A DNA stretch of 64,000 nucleotides from Saccharibacillus deserti (lineage in GTDB: Bacteria > Bacillota > Bacilli > Paenibacillales > Paenibacillaceae), in NCBI RefSeq assembly GCF_013618475.1, contig NZ_JABJVN010000011.1:1-64000 (forward strand), given 5' to 3'. The notes under the pieces were generated by a model. That model was not told the origin of the DNA, made no database searches, and saw nothing but the letters and a program-made list of their open reading frames with translations. Position 1 is the stretch's first letter. Each line of letters starts with the position of its first letter. Both the position numbers and the translations under genes were made by a program. Below are positions 20,574-28,591 of this stretch, one piece after another.

Positions 20574-21968
20574 ATGAAAGATTTTTGGAATATAAATCAT
20601 GCACCCGAGAGCATAGCTTTCATTGAAAACGATAATAAGATTACGTATGGATTATTGGAGGAAGAGGTCACCCTTGCTGCCAAAAATTTTGATGGGCAGC
20701 AAAAAAAGTTGATCTTTTTATTCTGCAAAAACACCTATTCTTCAATTGTTATTTACTTAGCCGCACTAAAAGCGCGTCAAGCCATTTGTTTATTGCCTAT
20801 AGGAATGGAAAAAAACCTTCTTCTGAATTTAATCGACACTTACCAACCTGACTGGATCTATGCGCCCGAAGAAGAACTTTTGGAGATCCGCGGTTATGAG
20901 AAAAAACCATCTGTACTGAACTATTGTACTTGGAAAAGCTCGAATGGAAATCAAAGCGAGGATCTTTATGCTGAATTAGCTGTCTTGCTTTCTACTTCCG
21001 GAACCACAGGAAGTCCTAAAATGGTTAGATTATCTTATGCTAATTTGAGTGCTAACGCGGAATCCATTAAAGAGTATCTCGATATTTCACCCATGGATCG
21101 TCCAATCACTACTTTGCCCATGCAATATTCATATGGCTTATCTGTAATTAACAGTCACCTTTTGGCAGGCTCTTCAATCGTTCTTTCAGACGATCCTGTT
21201 ATATCCAAATCTTTCTGGCAAAAAATCAGCGAGCATGGCGTAACTTCTCTTGCAGGAGTTCCTTATACTTATCAAATGCTTCACCGTCTTGGCTTTAAAA
21301 ATATGGAGCTGCCTTCGATAAAGAAGATGACGCAGGCCGGTGGACGATTGGCAGATAATCTGCAAGAATATTTCGCCGATGCATGTTCGGTTAAAAACAT
21401 AAGCTTTTTCATCATGTACGGCCAAACCGAAGCTACAGCAAGAATAAGCTATTTGCCTCCTGTACAGCTTTCCGCAAAACGCGGATCCATCGGGATTCCG
21501 ATTCCGGGAGGCAAGCTCTATACAGATTCCAACAGCGAGCTAATATATGAAGGAAAGAACGTTATGCTAGGTTACGCAACCTCAAAGAAGGAATTAAGTC
21601 TTCCCGATGAAAATTTGGGCGTTTTGAGAACGGGAGATATCGCTACAATGGATACCGACGGTTATTATTTTATTACTGGACGCTTAAAAAGATTCATAAA
21701 ACTTTTTGGTTTACGAATCAATTTGGACGATGTTGAGAAAACGATGGAAAATCTATTTAAAACGCGTTTTTTCTGTGTAGGAAATGATGAACGTTTATAC
21801 GTGGTCAGCGAGAAAGAAGATATTTTGGATGAAGCAAAAAAAGAGGTGCTTCGACTATACAAACTCCACCATTCCGTCGTACAAACGCGTCACATCGAAG
21901 AGGTTCCCATTCTCGACTCCGGTAAAGTGGACTATCATAAATTAAGCGTAAAGGTGGGAATCAGATGA
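20574..21968 (+). CDS. Adenylate-forming acyl (fatty acid/carboxylate) ligase
   Basis: ANL-superfamily enzyme of about 464 residues that would activate a carboxylic acid as acyl-AMP and pass it to CoA or a phosphopantetheine carrier. Core motifs are all present: LLSTSGTTGSPKMVRLSY (A3), MYGQTEATARISY (A5), RTGDIATMD (A7), GRLKRFIKLFGLRINLDDVE (A8) and the C-terminal lysine in SGKVDYHKL (A10). It is short, like stand-alone D-alanine or aryl/acyl ligases. Either GTG 20571 or ATG 20574 may be the start. The next gene (LuxE-like) overlaps by 4 bp. A free acyl carrier protein gene at 27568-27804 is a plausible acceptor. Confidence 0.88.
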   Translation: MKDFWNINHAPESIAFIENDNKITYGLLEEEVTLAAKNFDGQQKKLIFLFCKNTYSSIVIYLAALKARQAICLLPIGMEKNLLLNLIDTYQPDWIYAPEEELLEIRGYEKKPSVLNYCTWKSSNGNQSEDLYAELAVLLSTSGTTGSPKMVRLSYANLSANAESIKEYLDISPMDRPITTLPMQYSYGLSVINSHLLAGSSIVLSDDPVISKSFWQKISEHGVTSLAGVPYTYQMLHRLGFKNMELPSIKKMTQAGGRLADNLQEYFADACSVKNISFFIMYGQTEATARISYLPPVQLSAKRGSIGIPIPGGKLYTDSNSELIYEGKNVMLGYATSKKELSLPDENLGVLRTGDIATMDTDGYYFITGRLKRFIKLFGLRINLDDVEKTMENLFKTRFFCVGNDERLYVVSEKEDILDEAKKEVLRLYKLHHSVVQTRHIEEVPILDSGKVDYHKLSVKVGIR

Positions 21969-23074
21969 ATACCGAAGACCTTTTCAACGCAGATCCTTAC
22001 GGATTAGAAGCTTCTCAAAAAAGAGAATTCCTTTCTTCCGAGTTGAAAAACCTGACTGCTTTCCACAAAGAAAACGGCAAAGAATATTTCAATATTTTGA
22101 AAGCTATTCAAAAGGATGAACTTGAAGCCTCGACTCCTATTGAACAGCTTCCTTTCTTACCTGTACGACTTTTCAAATTATTGGAACTCAAAAGCATCGA
22201 CTCGGCTTCTGTAATCAAAACCCTGACTTCAAGCGGCACAACTTCTCAGATCGTTTCCAAAATTTATTTGGATAAAGTTACGGCGGGTCTTCAGACCAAG
22301 GCTCTTGTCCATATTGTTAAATCTTTTATTGGCAACCAAAGACTTCCCATGATTATTATCGATACTCCTAATGTAATAAAAAACAGAAAATCCTATAGCG
22401 CTCGTGGAGCGGGCATTATGGGCATGGTGAACTTTGGGAGAAATCATTTCTATCTTTTGGACGATGATATGAATGTGGATTGGCCTGGGTTGGAACTTTT
22501 CATGGAAAAGCATAAAGATGAAAAAATATTGATGTTCGGTTTTACTTTTATGGTATGGAAATATTTTTGCAAGGCAGCAATCGAGCAAAACAAGAAAGTC
22601 GATTTAAAAAACAGCATCTTGATACATAGCGGAGGCTGGAAAAAACTTTTGGACGAGGCTGTGGACAATAACACTTTCAAAGAGGTTCTCCATACCCATT
22701 TGGGCATTCCAAATGTTCACAATTTTTATGGTATGGTCGAACAGGTCGGTTCTATTTTCATGGAATGCGAAAAAGGTCATCTTCATGCTCCTTCATTTGC
22801 CGACATTTTGGTGAGAGACCCGGAAACTTTAGAAGTGCTGGATTTCCATCAAAAAGGCTTGATTCAAGTAGTGAGTGTTCTTCCAAAAAGCTATCCCGGA
22901 CATAGTTTGCTTACTGAGGATCTTGGAGAAATTCATGGAGAAGATACTTGTTCCTGCGGAAGGAAAGGTAAGTACTTTTCGGTTTATGGAAGACTTCCCA
23001 AAGCGGAAATAAGAGGATGCAGTGATACCCAAGCCATAAATGAGGAGGATCGACATGCAAGTATTATTTCCTGA
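21965..23074 (+). CDS. LuxE-like acyl-protein synthetase / acyltransferase
   Basis: A 369-residue protein of the LuxE family (adenylating relatives of PaaK). It contains PFLPVRLFKLLELKS, the nucleotide-loop-like TLTSSGTTSQIVSKIYLDK cut at its key SSGTTS, ILIHSGGWKKL and NFYGMVEQVGSIFMEC, then a Cys-rich DTCSCGRKGKYF near the C-terminus. In bioluminescent bacteria LuxE activates a fatty acid and hands it to LuxC, the reductase encoded next here. The start overlaps the ligase stop (ATGA). No luxAB genes are present, so light production is not implied. The inferred role is making an acyl thioester for reduction to an aldehyde inside a glycan locus. Confidence 0.85.
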   Translation: MNTEDLFNADPYGLEASQKREFLSSELKNLTAFHKENGKEYFNILKAIQKDELEASTPIEQLPFLPVRLFKLLELKSIDSASVIKTLTSSGTTSQIVSKIYLDKVTAGLQTKALVHIVKSFIGNQRLPMIIIDTPNVIKNRKSYSARGAGIMGMVNFGRNHFYLLDDDMNVDWPGLELFMEKHKDEKILMFGFTFMVWKYFCKAAIEQNKKVDLKNSILIHSGGWKKLLDEAVDNNTFKEVLHTHLGIPNVHNFYGMVEQVGSIFMECEKGHLHAPSFADILVRDPETLEVLDFHQKGLIQVVSVLPKSYPGHSLLTEDLGEIHGEDTCSCGRKGKYFSVYGRLPKAEIRGCSDTQAINEEDRHASIIS

Positions 23075-24281
23075 CGTTCCAACCGGCAGTTGGAAAGAAC
23101 AAGCAGACTCCATGAGAAAAGAACGTCCGCTTAAAGCTTTCGATCCAATCACGCTCGAATTTATTCACTCGCTTTCGAAACGTATTTTAACGGATCGCAA
23201 GTTTCGAAATCATGCCGAAATAGTCGCTATGGCCCATTGGCTTCGTAAAGCGAATTTATTGCAATTGGAGCTTGAATATCATACGAAACGTAAAGACAGA
23301 GTATGGCAGCCGCGAGGCATTGTCCTTCACTTTGCACCTTCGAATGTAGATACCATTTTCATTTATTCGTGGTTTCTTTCTTTACTGGTAGGAAACAAGA
23401 ACATCATACGTCTTTCCCAGCGTAGGGACGAGCAAATGAATATTTTAATCGATCTGCTTAAGGAAGTTGTAAAAGAAGAAAAATTCCACCCCATTGCAAA
23501 ACGAACACTGATCGTCAGTTATCAACATGAAGATTTGTTAACCGAACAAGTTTCAAGTTTTTGCGATGTTCGCGTGATATGGGGAGGAGATCAGAGTATT
23601 CGTTCGATTCGAAAGATTCCTCTACCGCCGCGAGCCACAGAAATGGTTTTTGCAAACCGGTTTTCGCTTACCGCCATTAACATAGATGGCTTAGCTGATT
23701 TGAATGCTGACGAATGGGAAAAACTAGCTTCTAATTTTTATAACGATGCTTATTGGTTTAACCAAATGGCTTGCTCTTCTCCTCGATTAGTCCTCTGGGT
23801 AGGGGAGGAGAGTTCATCCTCTACGACTTTAAAAGACTTGTTCTGGAGTCGTTTAGGCGAAGTGGTCAAGAAAAAAGGGATTCGCTGGGAAGCCGCGGTA
23901 GGGATAAATCGAATAACGGAAGGTTATTCTTATGCCGCCCAAGGCATGGTAGATCATCTCTCGACAGCTTTAACGGATCATCCTTACCGTGCAAATATAT
24001 CGAATTATTCTAACCAAATTAAAAATGTAGAATGCGGCGGAGGCTTTTTCTTCGAAATGCACCTGGATAAAATAGAGAAGATCCCGGAATTTATCGAAAA
24101 AAGGGATCAAACCCTAACCGTGTTTGGCTTTGAAAAACAAAAAATCAATCAATTGGCTTGGGAGTTGACTGACAAGGGGATTGATCGGATTGTTCCGGTT
24201 GGCCAGGCATTGAATTTCTCTGAAGTTTGGGACGGCTATGACTTCTTTGTTTATTTCACACGGGAAATTTCAATCAAATAA
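23055..24281 (+). CDS. LuxC-like acyl-CoA/acyl-protein reductase
   Basis: Aldehyde-dehydrogenase-fold reductase of about 408 residues, LuxC family, reducing an activated acyl group to the aldehyde with NADPH. It shows the HFAPSNVDTIFIYSW cofactor-binding segment, VIWGGDQSIRSIR and the NQMACSSPRLVLWVG segment with the probable acylated cysteine at residue 240. The frame opens at 23040, but the ATG at 23055 has GAGGAGG 6 nt upstream and begins the conserved MQVLFPDVP. The first 20 bp overlap luxE. Pairing with LuxE, an AMP ligase and an ACP points to production of a specific aldehyde. Confidence 0.9.
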   Translation: MQVLFPDVPTGSWKEQADSMRKERPLKAFDPITLEFIHSLSKRILTDRKFRNHAEIVAMAHWLRKANLLQLELEYHTKRKDRVWQPRGIVLHFAPSNVDTIFIYSWFLSLLVGNKNIIRLSQRRDEQMNILIDLLKEVVKEEKFHPIAKRTLIVSYQHEDLLTEQVSSFCDVRVIWGGDQSIRSIRKIPLPPRATEMVFANRFSLTAINIDGLADLNADEWEKLASNFYNDAYWFNQMACSSPRLVLWVGEESSSSTTLKDLFWSRLGEVVKKKGIRWEAAVGINRITEGYSYAAQGMVDHLSTALTDHPYRANISNYSNQIKNVECGGGFFFEMHLDKIEKIPEFIEKRDQTLTVFGFEKQKINQLAWELTDKGIDRIVPVGQALNFSEVWDGYDFFVYFTREISIK

Positions 24282-24312
24282 ATGAAATAGGATGAAAAAA
24301 AGGTAGGTTACT

Positions 24313-24858
24313 ATGGAAATAAGCAAATACGGTATAACCTTAGAAAGAATCCGGTTTTCTCATATTGAACAGCTGAGACAGTGGAGAAACGACGAGAAAA
24401 TCAATAAATTCATGGTATGGCGAGGTTATATCACATCTGAAATGCAAAAAAAATGGTTTGATAGCCTGGATCCAAATAAAGATTTTTATTTCATGATTAC
24501 TTATTTGGAACAGAATATTGGAATGATAAATTTAAAGGACATAGATTTCGTTAATCGAACCTGTGAATCCGGCATTTTCATATATGACGAGACTCATGCT
24601 CCTCCATTCCTGGCTGTTGCAGCAGCAATTTTATTATTTGATTTTGCATTTTTTGATTTGGACTTGGAAGTCATGTTTGCCACTGTCCTCTCTTCAAATC
24701 AACGTGCCATTAGATACAATGCCTCTTTCGGTTATCAATTGGTGTCAGATGCGGTAGAAGGAAATTCGGAGGTTTCGCTTTATAAGCTCGATAAAAACAG
24801 CTACGTCGAAAAAGAAAAGAATTTTAAAAAATATTTGAGTAGATTTGAAAACAACTAA
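24313..24858 (+). CDS. GNAT family N-acyltransferase (RimJ/RimL type)
   Basis: A 181-residue GNAT protein: LERIRFSHIEQLRQWRNDEK near the N-terminus, QNIGMINLKDIDF, and the acyl-CoA-binding half ATVLSSNQRAIRYNASFGYQ cut at its key NQRAIRYNASFGY. Sugar-modifying members acylate 4-amino groups of nucleotide sugars (for example RffC on dTDP-Fuc4N). RffA, encoded 5.4 kb away in the same locus, would supply such a substrate. It is the last gene of the ligase-LuxE-LuxC operon, 31 bp after luxC, before a strong bidirectional terminator. Acetyl versus longer acyl donor cannot be told from sequence; the operon context favours considering an unusual acyl group. Confidence 0.82.
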   Translation: MEISKYGITLERIRFSHIEQLRQWRNDEKINKFMVWRGYITSEMQKKWFDSLDPNKDFYFMITYLEQNIGMINLKDIDFVNRTCESGIFIYDETHAPPFLAVAAAILLFDFAFFDLDLEVMFATVLSSNQRAIRYNASFGYQLVSDAVEGNSEVSLYKLDKNSYVEKEKNFKKYLSRFENN

Positions 24859-24900
24859 AAAACGGTTCGGCTTGGTTAGCCCCAAGCCGAACCGTTTTTT
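24857..24900. terminator. Bidirectional terminator between convergent operons
   Basis: AAAAAACGGTTCGGCTTGG, loop, CCAAGCCGAACCGTTTTTT: a 19-bp perfect stem with A-run and T-run flanks. It serves the GNAT gene (plus) and the transketolase operon (minus). Confidence 0.92.
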
Positions 24901-24920
24901 AGTTAGAATTTAACCGAATT

Positions 24921-25901
24921 TTATTTTGCGATTTCCTTAAATTTGTTTATAACCGTTTCGGCAATTTTCTTTCCTGTTAGGCCGTACTTCTCAAGCAAGT
25001 ACGCGTATTCCCCCATTTTCCCAAAATAATCGGGAAGACCAATGAGTAACTGCGGCGGACTGCTGGCTAAAGTACTTTTGTATTCAGCTACCGCGCTTCC
25101 CAAACCCCCAATTACACCATGTTCTTCTACAGTGACAATTAACTTCGAAGATAGGCAAGCTTGTTCGATTGCAGCACGGTCTAGAGGCTTAATCGTATGC
25201 ATATTAACTACTGCAGCTTCAATGCCTTGTTCCTGCAGCAATTGGGCTGCCATTAGAGATTCATGAACCATTGTTCCCGTAGCGAATAAGGTTACATCGT
25301 CTCCTTCTTTAAGCTTTACGGATTTGCCGATTTGGAAATCATATTCTTCCGTATACACAATTGGATTATTCATGCCTCCGGTTAAACGAATATATACCGG
25401 ACCGGGATGGGCGGCAGCTGCGTACACCGATTTAATCACTTCAGCTCCGTCGGCCGGAGACAAGACTACCATCCCTGGCAAGCTTCTCATAAGTGCAATA
25501 TCTTCAATCCCGTAATGGCTATTGCCCGATAGACCCATTACAAGACCGCTTCCTGAGCCGACCAACGTTACATTCAAATTCATATAAGCCAGATTGAGAC
25601 GCACTTGTTCATAACTACGCATGGTAATGAAGGTTGCGTATGTGGTTGCGAATACGTTATGGCCTTCTTTAGCCATTCCGGCAGCTATGCCAATCATGTT
25701 CTGTTCAGCAATACCCGTATTGATAAACTTGTTTGGATAACTATCCATAAAGCGAGTTAATCCTGTCAGTACGCCAAGATCTGCCGTTACCAAAATGATC
25801 TCTTCGACAGATTTACCCAAGTCATGCATCGCTACTCCAAACGAACCGCGTGATCCCAATTTGGACCAAATGCGTGAATTTACTGCATTGATCTCTAGCA
25901 T
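24921..25901 (-). CDS. Transketolase, C-terminal subunit (pyrimidine-binding and C-terminal domains)
   Basis: A 326-residue protein equal to the second half of a transketolase. It has the catalytic glutamate motif GIAEQNMIGIAAGMAKEGHN, HYGIEDIALMRSLPGMVVL, and the C-terminal transketolase domain ending PDYFGKMGEYAYLLEKYG. It overlaps the N-terminal subunit gene by 7 bp, and together they would form one thiamine-diphosphate enzyme. Split transketolases of this type are common in secondary and sugar pathways outside the pentose phosphate route. Being last in the exporter/glycosyltransferase operon, it may transfer a two-carbon ketol unit in synthesis of an unusual sugar. Ribosome site AAGGTGA. 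Confidence 0.9.
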   Translation of the reverse strand: MLEINAVNSRIWSKLGSRGSFGVAMHDLGKSVEEIILVTADLGVLTGLTRFMDSYPNKFINTGIAEQNMIGIAAGMAKEGHNVFATTYATFITMRSYEQVRLNLAYMNLNVTLVGSGSGLVMGLSGNSHYGIEDIALMRSLPGMVVLSPADGAEVIKSVYAAAAHPGPVYIRLTGGMNNPIVYTEEYDFQIGKSVKLKEGDDVTLFATGTMVHESLMAAQLLQEQGIEAAVVNMHTIKPLDRAAIEQACLSSKLIVTVEEHGVIGGLGSAVAEYKSTLASSPPQLLIGLPDYFGKMGEYAYLLEKYGLTGKKIAETVINKFKEIAK

Positions 25902-26776
25902 GAAAAGTCACCTTCTTCTTTAGCGTACCTTTCCTTCAGTTCCATAACAGCTTGATCGTATTGGGCTTGCGTCAAACGATTATGATGCCAATCTCTTTGA
26001 TGCTCCATAAAGGACACGCCGTTTCCCTTAATGGTATGGGCAATAATAACGTAAGGCTTATCAGAACTGCGCTTTTTATTGGAGAGAGCATGATAAATTT
26101 CGGGTATATTGTGCCCATCAGCTTCTACTGCTTCCCATCCAAAACTTTGCCACTTCATTTTAAAATCCATTAAATCCATTACTTTATCGTTTGTGCCGTC
26201 ATACTGTAAATTGTTACGATCAACGATAGCAATCAAATTGCCTAATTTGTAGTGCGAGGCGGCCATGGCAGCTTCCCAAACAGAGCCTTCGTTACATTCT
26301 CCGTCTCCCAGCAGGACATAAACATTGAAAGGAACGTTATGCGTTCGAGAAGTAAGGGCAATGCCTAAACCAAAAGATAAGCCCATCCCTAAGCTTCCGC
26401 TTGAAAATTCCATTCCTCGTGACATATCAAGAACCGGATGGCCTCCCAATGGTCCACCGTCTATTTCAAAATTTTTCAATTCATCCGTAGAAAAATACCC
26501 GGTTTCGGCAAGTGCGGAATAATAAGCCAGTACGCCATGGCCTTTACTAAGTACGAATCGGTCTCTTTCCGCCCAATATGGGTTTGCAGGATCATGCTTC
26601 ATAACGGCTCCGTATAAGGCAGCCATAATTTCCATGATTGAGAGTCCTCCGCCGAGGTGGGCCCCTTTTCCTCCCACGCCCAGAGCCATATCGAATGCGT
26701 GTTGACGCATCTTATGGTTTAAAGAAGCGATCTTCTTAATAATGTCTTTTTCTTGTACGTCCATTTCATTTATCAA
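25895..26776 (-). CDS. Transketolase, N-terminal subunit (TPP-binding)
   Basis: About 293 residues equal to the first half of transketolase. The thiamine-diphosphate/Mg site GDGECNEGSVWEAAMAASHY is clear (residues about 143-162), with RNNLQYDG following; SLGMGLSFGLGIAL and HTIKGNGVSFME are also conserved. The frame opens at TTG 26785 within the SDR gene. The TTG at 26776 has a GGGGG element 9 nt upstream and is my choice; ATG 26764 is possible. Translational coupling to the SDR and to the C-terminal subunit implies stoichiometric expression. Confidence 0.9.
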   Translation of the reverse strand: MINEMDVQEKDIIKKIASLNHKMRQHAFDMALGVGGKGAHLGGGLSIMEIMAALYGAVMKHDPANPYWAERDRFVLSKGHGVLAYYSALAETGYFSTDELKNFEIDGGPLGGHPVLDMSRGMEFSSGSLGMGLSFGLGIALTSRTHNVPFNVYVLLGDGECNEGSVWEAAMAASHYKLGNLIAIVDRNNLQYDGTNDKVMDLMDFKMKWQSFGWEAVEADGHNIPEIYHALSNKKRSSDKPYVIIAHTIKGNGVSFMEHQRDWHHNRLTQAQYDQAVMELKERYAKEEGDFSC

Positions 26777-26778
26777 AA

Positions 26779-27522
26779 TTAACAACCCCCATCTACACGC
26801 AAAATTTGGCCGGTGATAAAGGAAGACTGATCCGATGCCAAGAATAGAATCGCATTTGCGATTTCCTCTGCCTTACCCAAACGTTTCATATGATTATTTG
26901 AAACGGATTCTTGAAGCAATTCCTCACTCATTCGACCGATCATATCCGTTTCGACTACGCCTGGAGCTACCGCATTAACGCGAATTTGATAATCCGCAAA
27001 TTCGTCTGCTAATTTTTTGGTAGCGCCTATCAAAGCCGCTTTGCTTGCTGTGTATTCCAATTGTCCAGGCCCTCCATCCAAACCTGCAATAGAGGCTACA
27101 TTCACTATGCTTCCTGAACGATTTTTGCTCATTAACCTTCCAATATATTGGATTAACTGCATGGAAGAAAAGAAGTTTATGTTAAAAATCTCTTTCATGG
27201 AATCCAAAGGAGTCATTAAGAACAAAGAATTTGTAGGAGTAACACCTGCATTGTTAACCAGGATATCGATTTTTTGTTTAGAAGAAAAAATCTCTTTTGC
27301 AGCCTTTTTTACCTGTTCGGAATCGGCAAGATCAAAGTAAAGAGGATAAATCGAAACTTTGTATTCATTTTGAAGGTTTAAAATAAAAGCTTCAAACTCT
27401 TCTGAAGGTTTTCTGCAGCATGCCCATACGGAACAACCATTACGCGCAAAAACTTCAAGAGTACTTTTGCCGATTCCTCTTGAACAACCAGTAATTACAG
27501 CCGTCTTCCCTTGAAGAAGCAT
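26779..27522 (-). CDS. SDR family oxidoreductase (FabG-like)
   Basis: A 247-residue classical short-chain dehydrogenase/reductase. It has the cofactor motif ITGCSRGIGKST at the N-terminus, VNNAGVTPTNS, the catalytic YTASKAALIGATKKLA (YxxxK near residue 155) and the FabG-like end FITGQILRVDGGC. It stands between the ACP and split transketolase genes with tight coupling. It could reduce a beta-ketoacyl-ACP or a ketose produced by the transketolase; the ACP next door favours the former, the transketolase the latter. GGAGG lies upstream of the ATG. Confidence 0.88.
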   Translation of the reverse strand: MLLQGKTAVITGCSRGIGKSTLEVFARNGCSVWACCRKPSEEFEAFILNLQNEYKVSIYPLYFDLADSEQVKKAAKEIFSSKQKIDILVNNAGVTPTNSLFLMTPLDSMKEIFNINFFSSMQLIQYIGRLMSKNRSGSIVNVASIAGLDGGPGQLEYTASKAALIGATKKLADEFADYQIRVNAVAPGVVETDMIGRMSEELLQESVSNNHMKRLGKAEEIANAILFLASDQSSFITGQILRVDGGC

Positions 27523-27567
27523 TAGATTCCTCCAAACTTATTCATACATTGAGCAAAAGTCTTGAGT

Positions 27568-27804
27568 TTAAAAAGCAACTTCATACTTTTTCAAGATTTC
27601 TTTACCTTTTTCATAAGTACTGAAGTCGATAATATCGTCCATGTCCATCATGATATCAAATTCGGTTTCCAATGCAGCTACCAACTGCATATGTCCGATT
27701 GAATCCCATTCTTCAAAAGTATTATATTCAAGCTTTTCAAATTCTGTGGTGTCAGGCAGGTTAAAGCTTTCGATAAAAGCCTTCTTGTATTTTTGTTCGT
27801 TCAT
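27568..27804 (-). CDS. Acyl carrier protein
   Basis: A 78-residue acidic protein with the phosphopantetheine attachment segment EEWDSIGHMQLVAALETEF; the serine of DSIG, near residue 37, is the modification site. The reading frame extends to 27957, but the ATG at 27804 has GAAGGAGAG upstream and gives the usual ACP length. The longer form would overlap the upstream gene and adds no recognisable domain. It is a specialised ACP, not in a fatty-acid cluster. The likely loading enzyme is the adenylating ligase at 20574, and likely users are the SDR, LuxE/LuxC or the GNAT enzyme. Confidence 0.92.
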   Translation of the reverse strand: MNEQKYKKAFIESFNLPDTTEFEKLEYNTFEEWDSIGHMQLVAALETEFDIMMDMDDIIDFSTYEKGKEILKKYEVAF

Positions 27805-27922
27805 GTTTTTCTCTCCTTCAATAAATGTCTGTATTTTAATATTATGGCGAATTAAACAGGTAAGCGCAATGTCTTTTAAATGATTATTGTACACTTTTGA
27901 AGGCTTAAAAAGCCAATAGATC

Positions 27923-28591
27923 CTATTTAATAAGCTTTTTATAAAGTAAGTAAGCAATGAGTGACAATCCGCTTAACAGCATGCCAAGAAAAACAAAAAT
28001 GGCTAACCCTGCAGAAATCGGAAGCTTTGTTAAACTCGAAAACACACCCTCAAGGCGGTTACTTTCGTAGTTCACTTTAAAAACCAAATCACCTTGTTGT
28101 TTTTTGTTGTTTACAAATAGCTCTCCACCCTCATAGGTTTCTTCATTCGACTTCCATAATGTGATTGCATTTCCAGGAATGCCGTCCACTGAAGTTATCC
28201 TGATGAAAAATTGTTTGCCTTTAGAAGACCGGATCACTGGGACATCAAATTTCATATAAGCGTTGTCTACAACCGTTGAAGTATTTAATACTTTCGAAAA
28301 ATAGGATTCTTTATTTGCATCTAACAATTCAACTTTAATAAGCGAAGAATTTTTTCTTTTGTACGTAGATAAAAGAAGATCGAAAGAAGATAAGTTATCT
28401 TTATCGAAATAAAAGCTTTCTTCAATTTGATCTGCTTTTGTCAATTCTCCGATCGGAGTCTCAGAAGCACCTTGATTGATATAAGGATGTACATTTGTTT
28501 TAAATAAATAAAAACTAACCGTTCCTAACAAAAGCATAATTAAAACGATAAAAATTGACATGTTTTTTTTCATCGAATATTCTCTTTTCAA
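27923..28591 (-). CDS. Membrane-anchored extracytoplasmic protein of unknown function
   Basis: A 222-residue product with an N-terminal membrane helix (about 10-30), a soluble region of about 150 residues (SFDLLLSTYKRKNSSLIKV, DNAYMKFDVP, ITLWKSNEETYEGGELFVNN, GDLVFKVNY) and a C-terminal helix (about 190-215). The pattern is all-beta and resembles the jelly-roll region seen in some DUF2142/YfhO-type membrane glycosyltransferases, but here it is a separate protein. Its start overlaps the upstream GT-C gene by 4 bp (ATGA), so the two may form a complex. ATG 28591 or the internal ATG six codons on could be the start. Confidence 0.7.
   Translation of the reverse strand: MKREYSMKKNMSIFIVLIMLLLGTVSFYLFKTNVHPYINQGASETPIGELTKADQIEESFYFDKDNLSSFDLLLSTYKRKNSSLIKVELLDANKESYFSKVLNTSTVVDNAYMKFDVPVIRSSKGKQFFIRITSVDGIPGNAITLWKSNEETYEGGELFVNNKKQQGDLVFKVNYESNRLEGVFSSLTKLPISAGLAIFVFLGMLLSGLSLIAYLLYKKLIK

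Noticed and set aside
21965-24281. Bioluminescence (lux) operon
   Set aside because: Only LuxE-like and LuxC-like proteins are present. No luciferase subunits (LuxA/LuxB) or LuxD occur, and the context is polysaccharide synthesis.
27805-27957. ACP with a 51-residue N-terminal extension
   Set aside because: A strong ribosome site precedes the ATG at 27804, and the extension overlaps the upstream gene.
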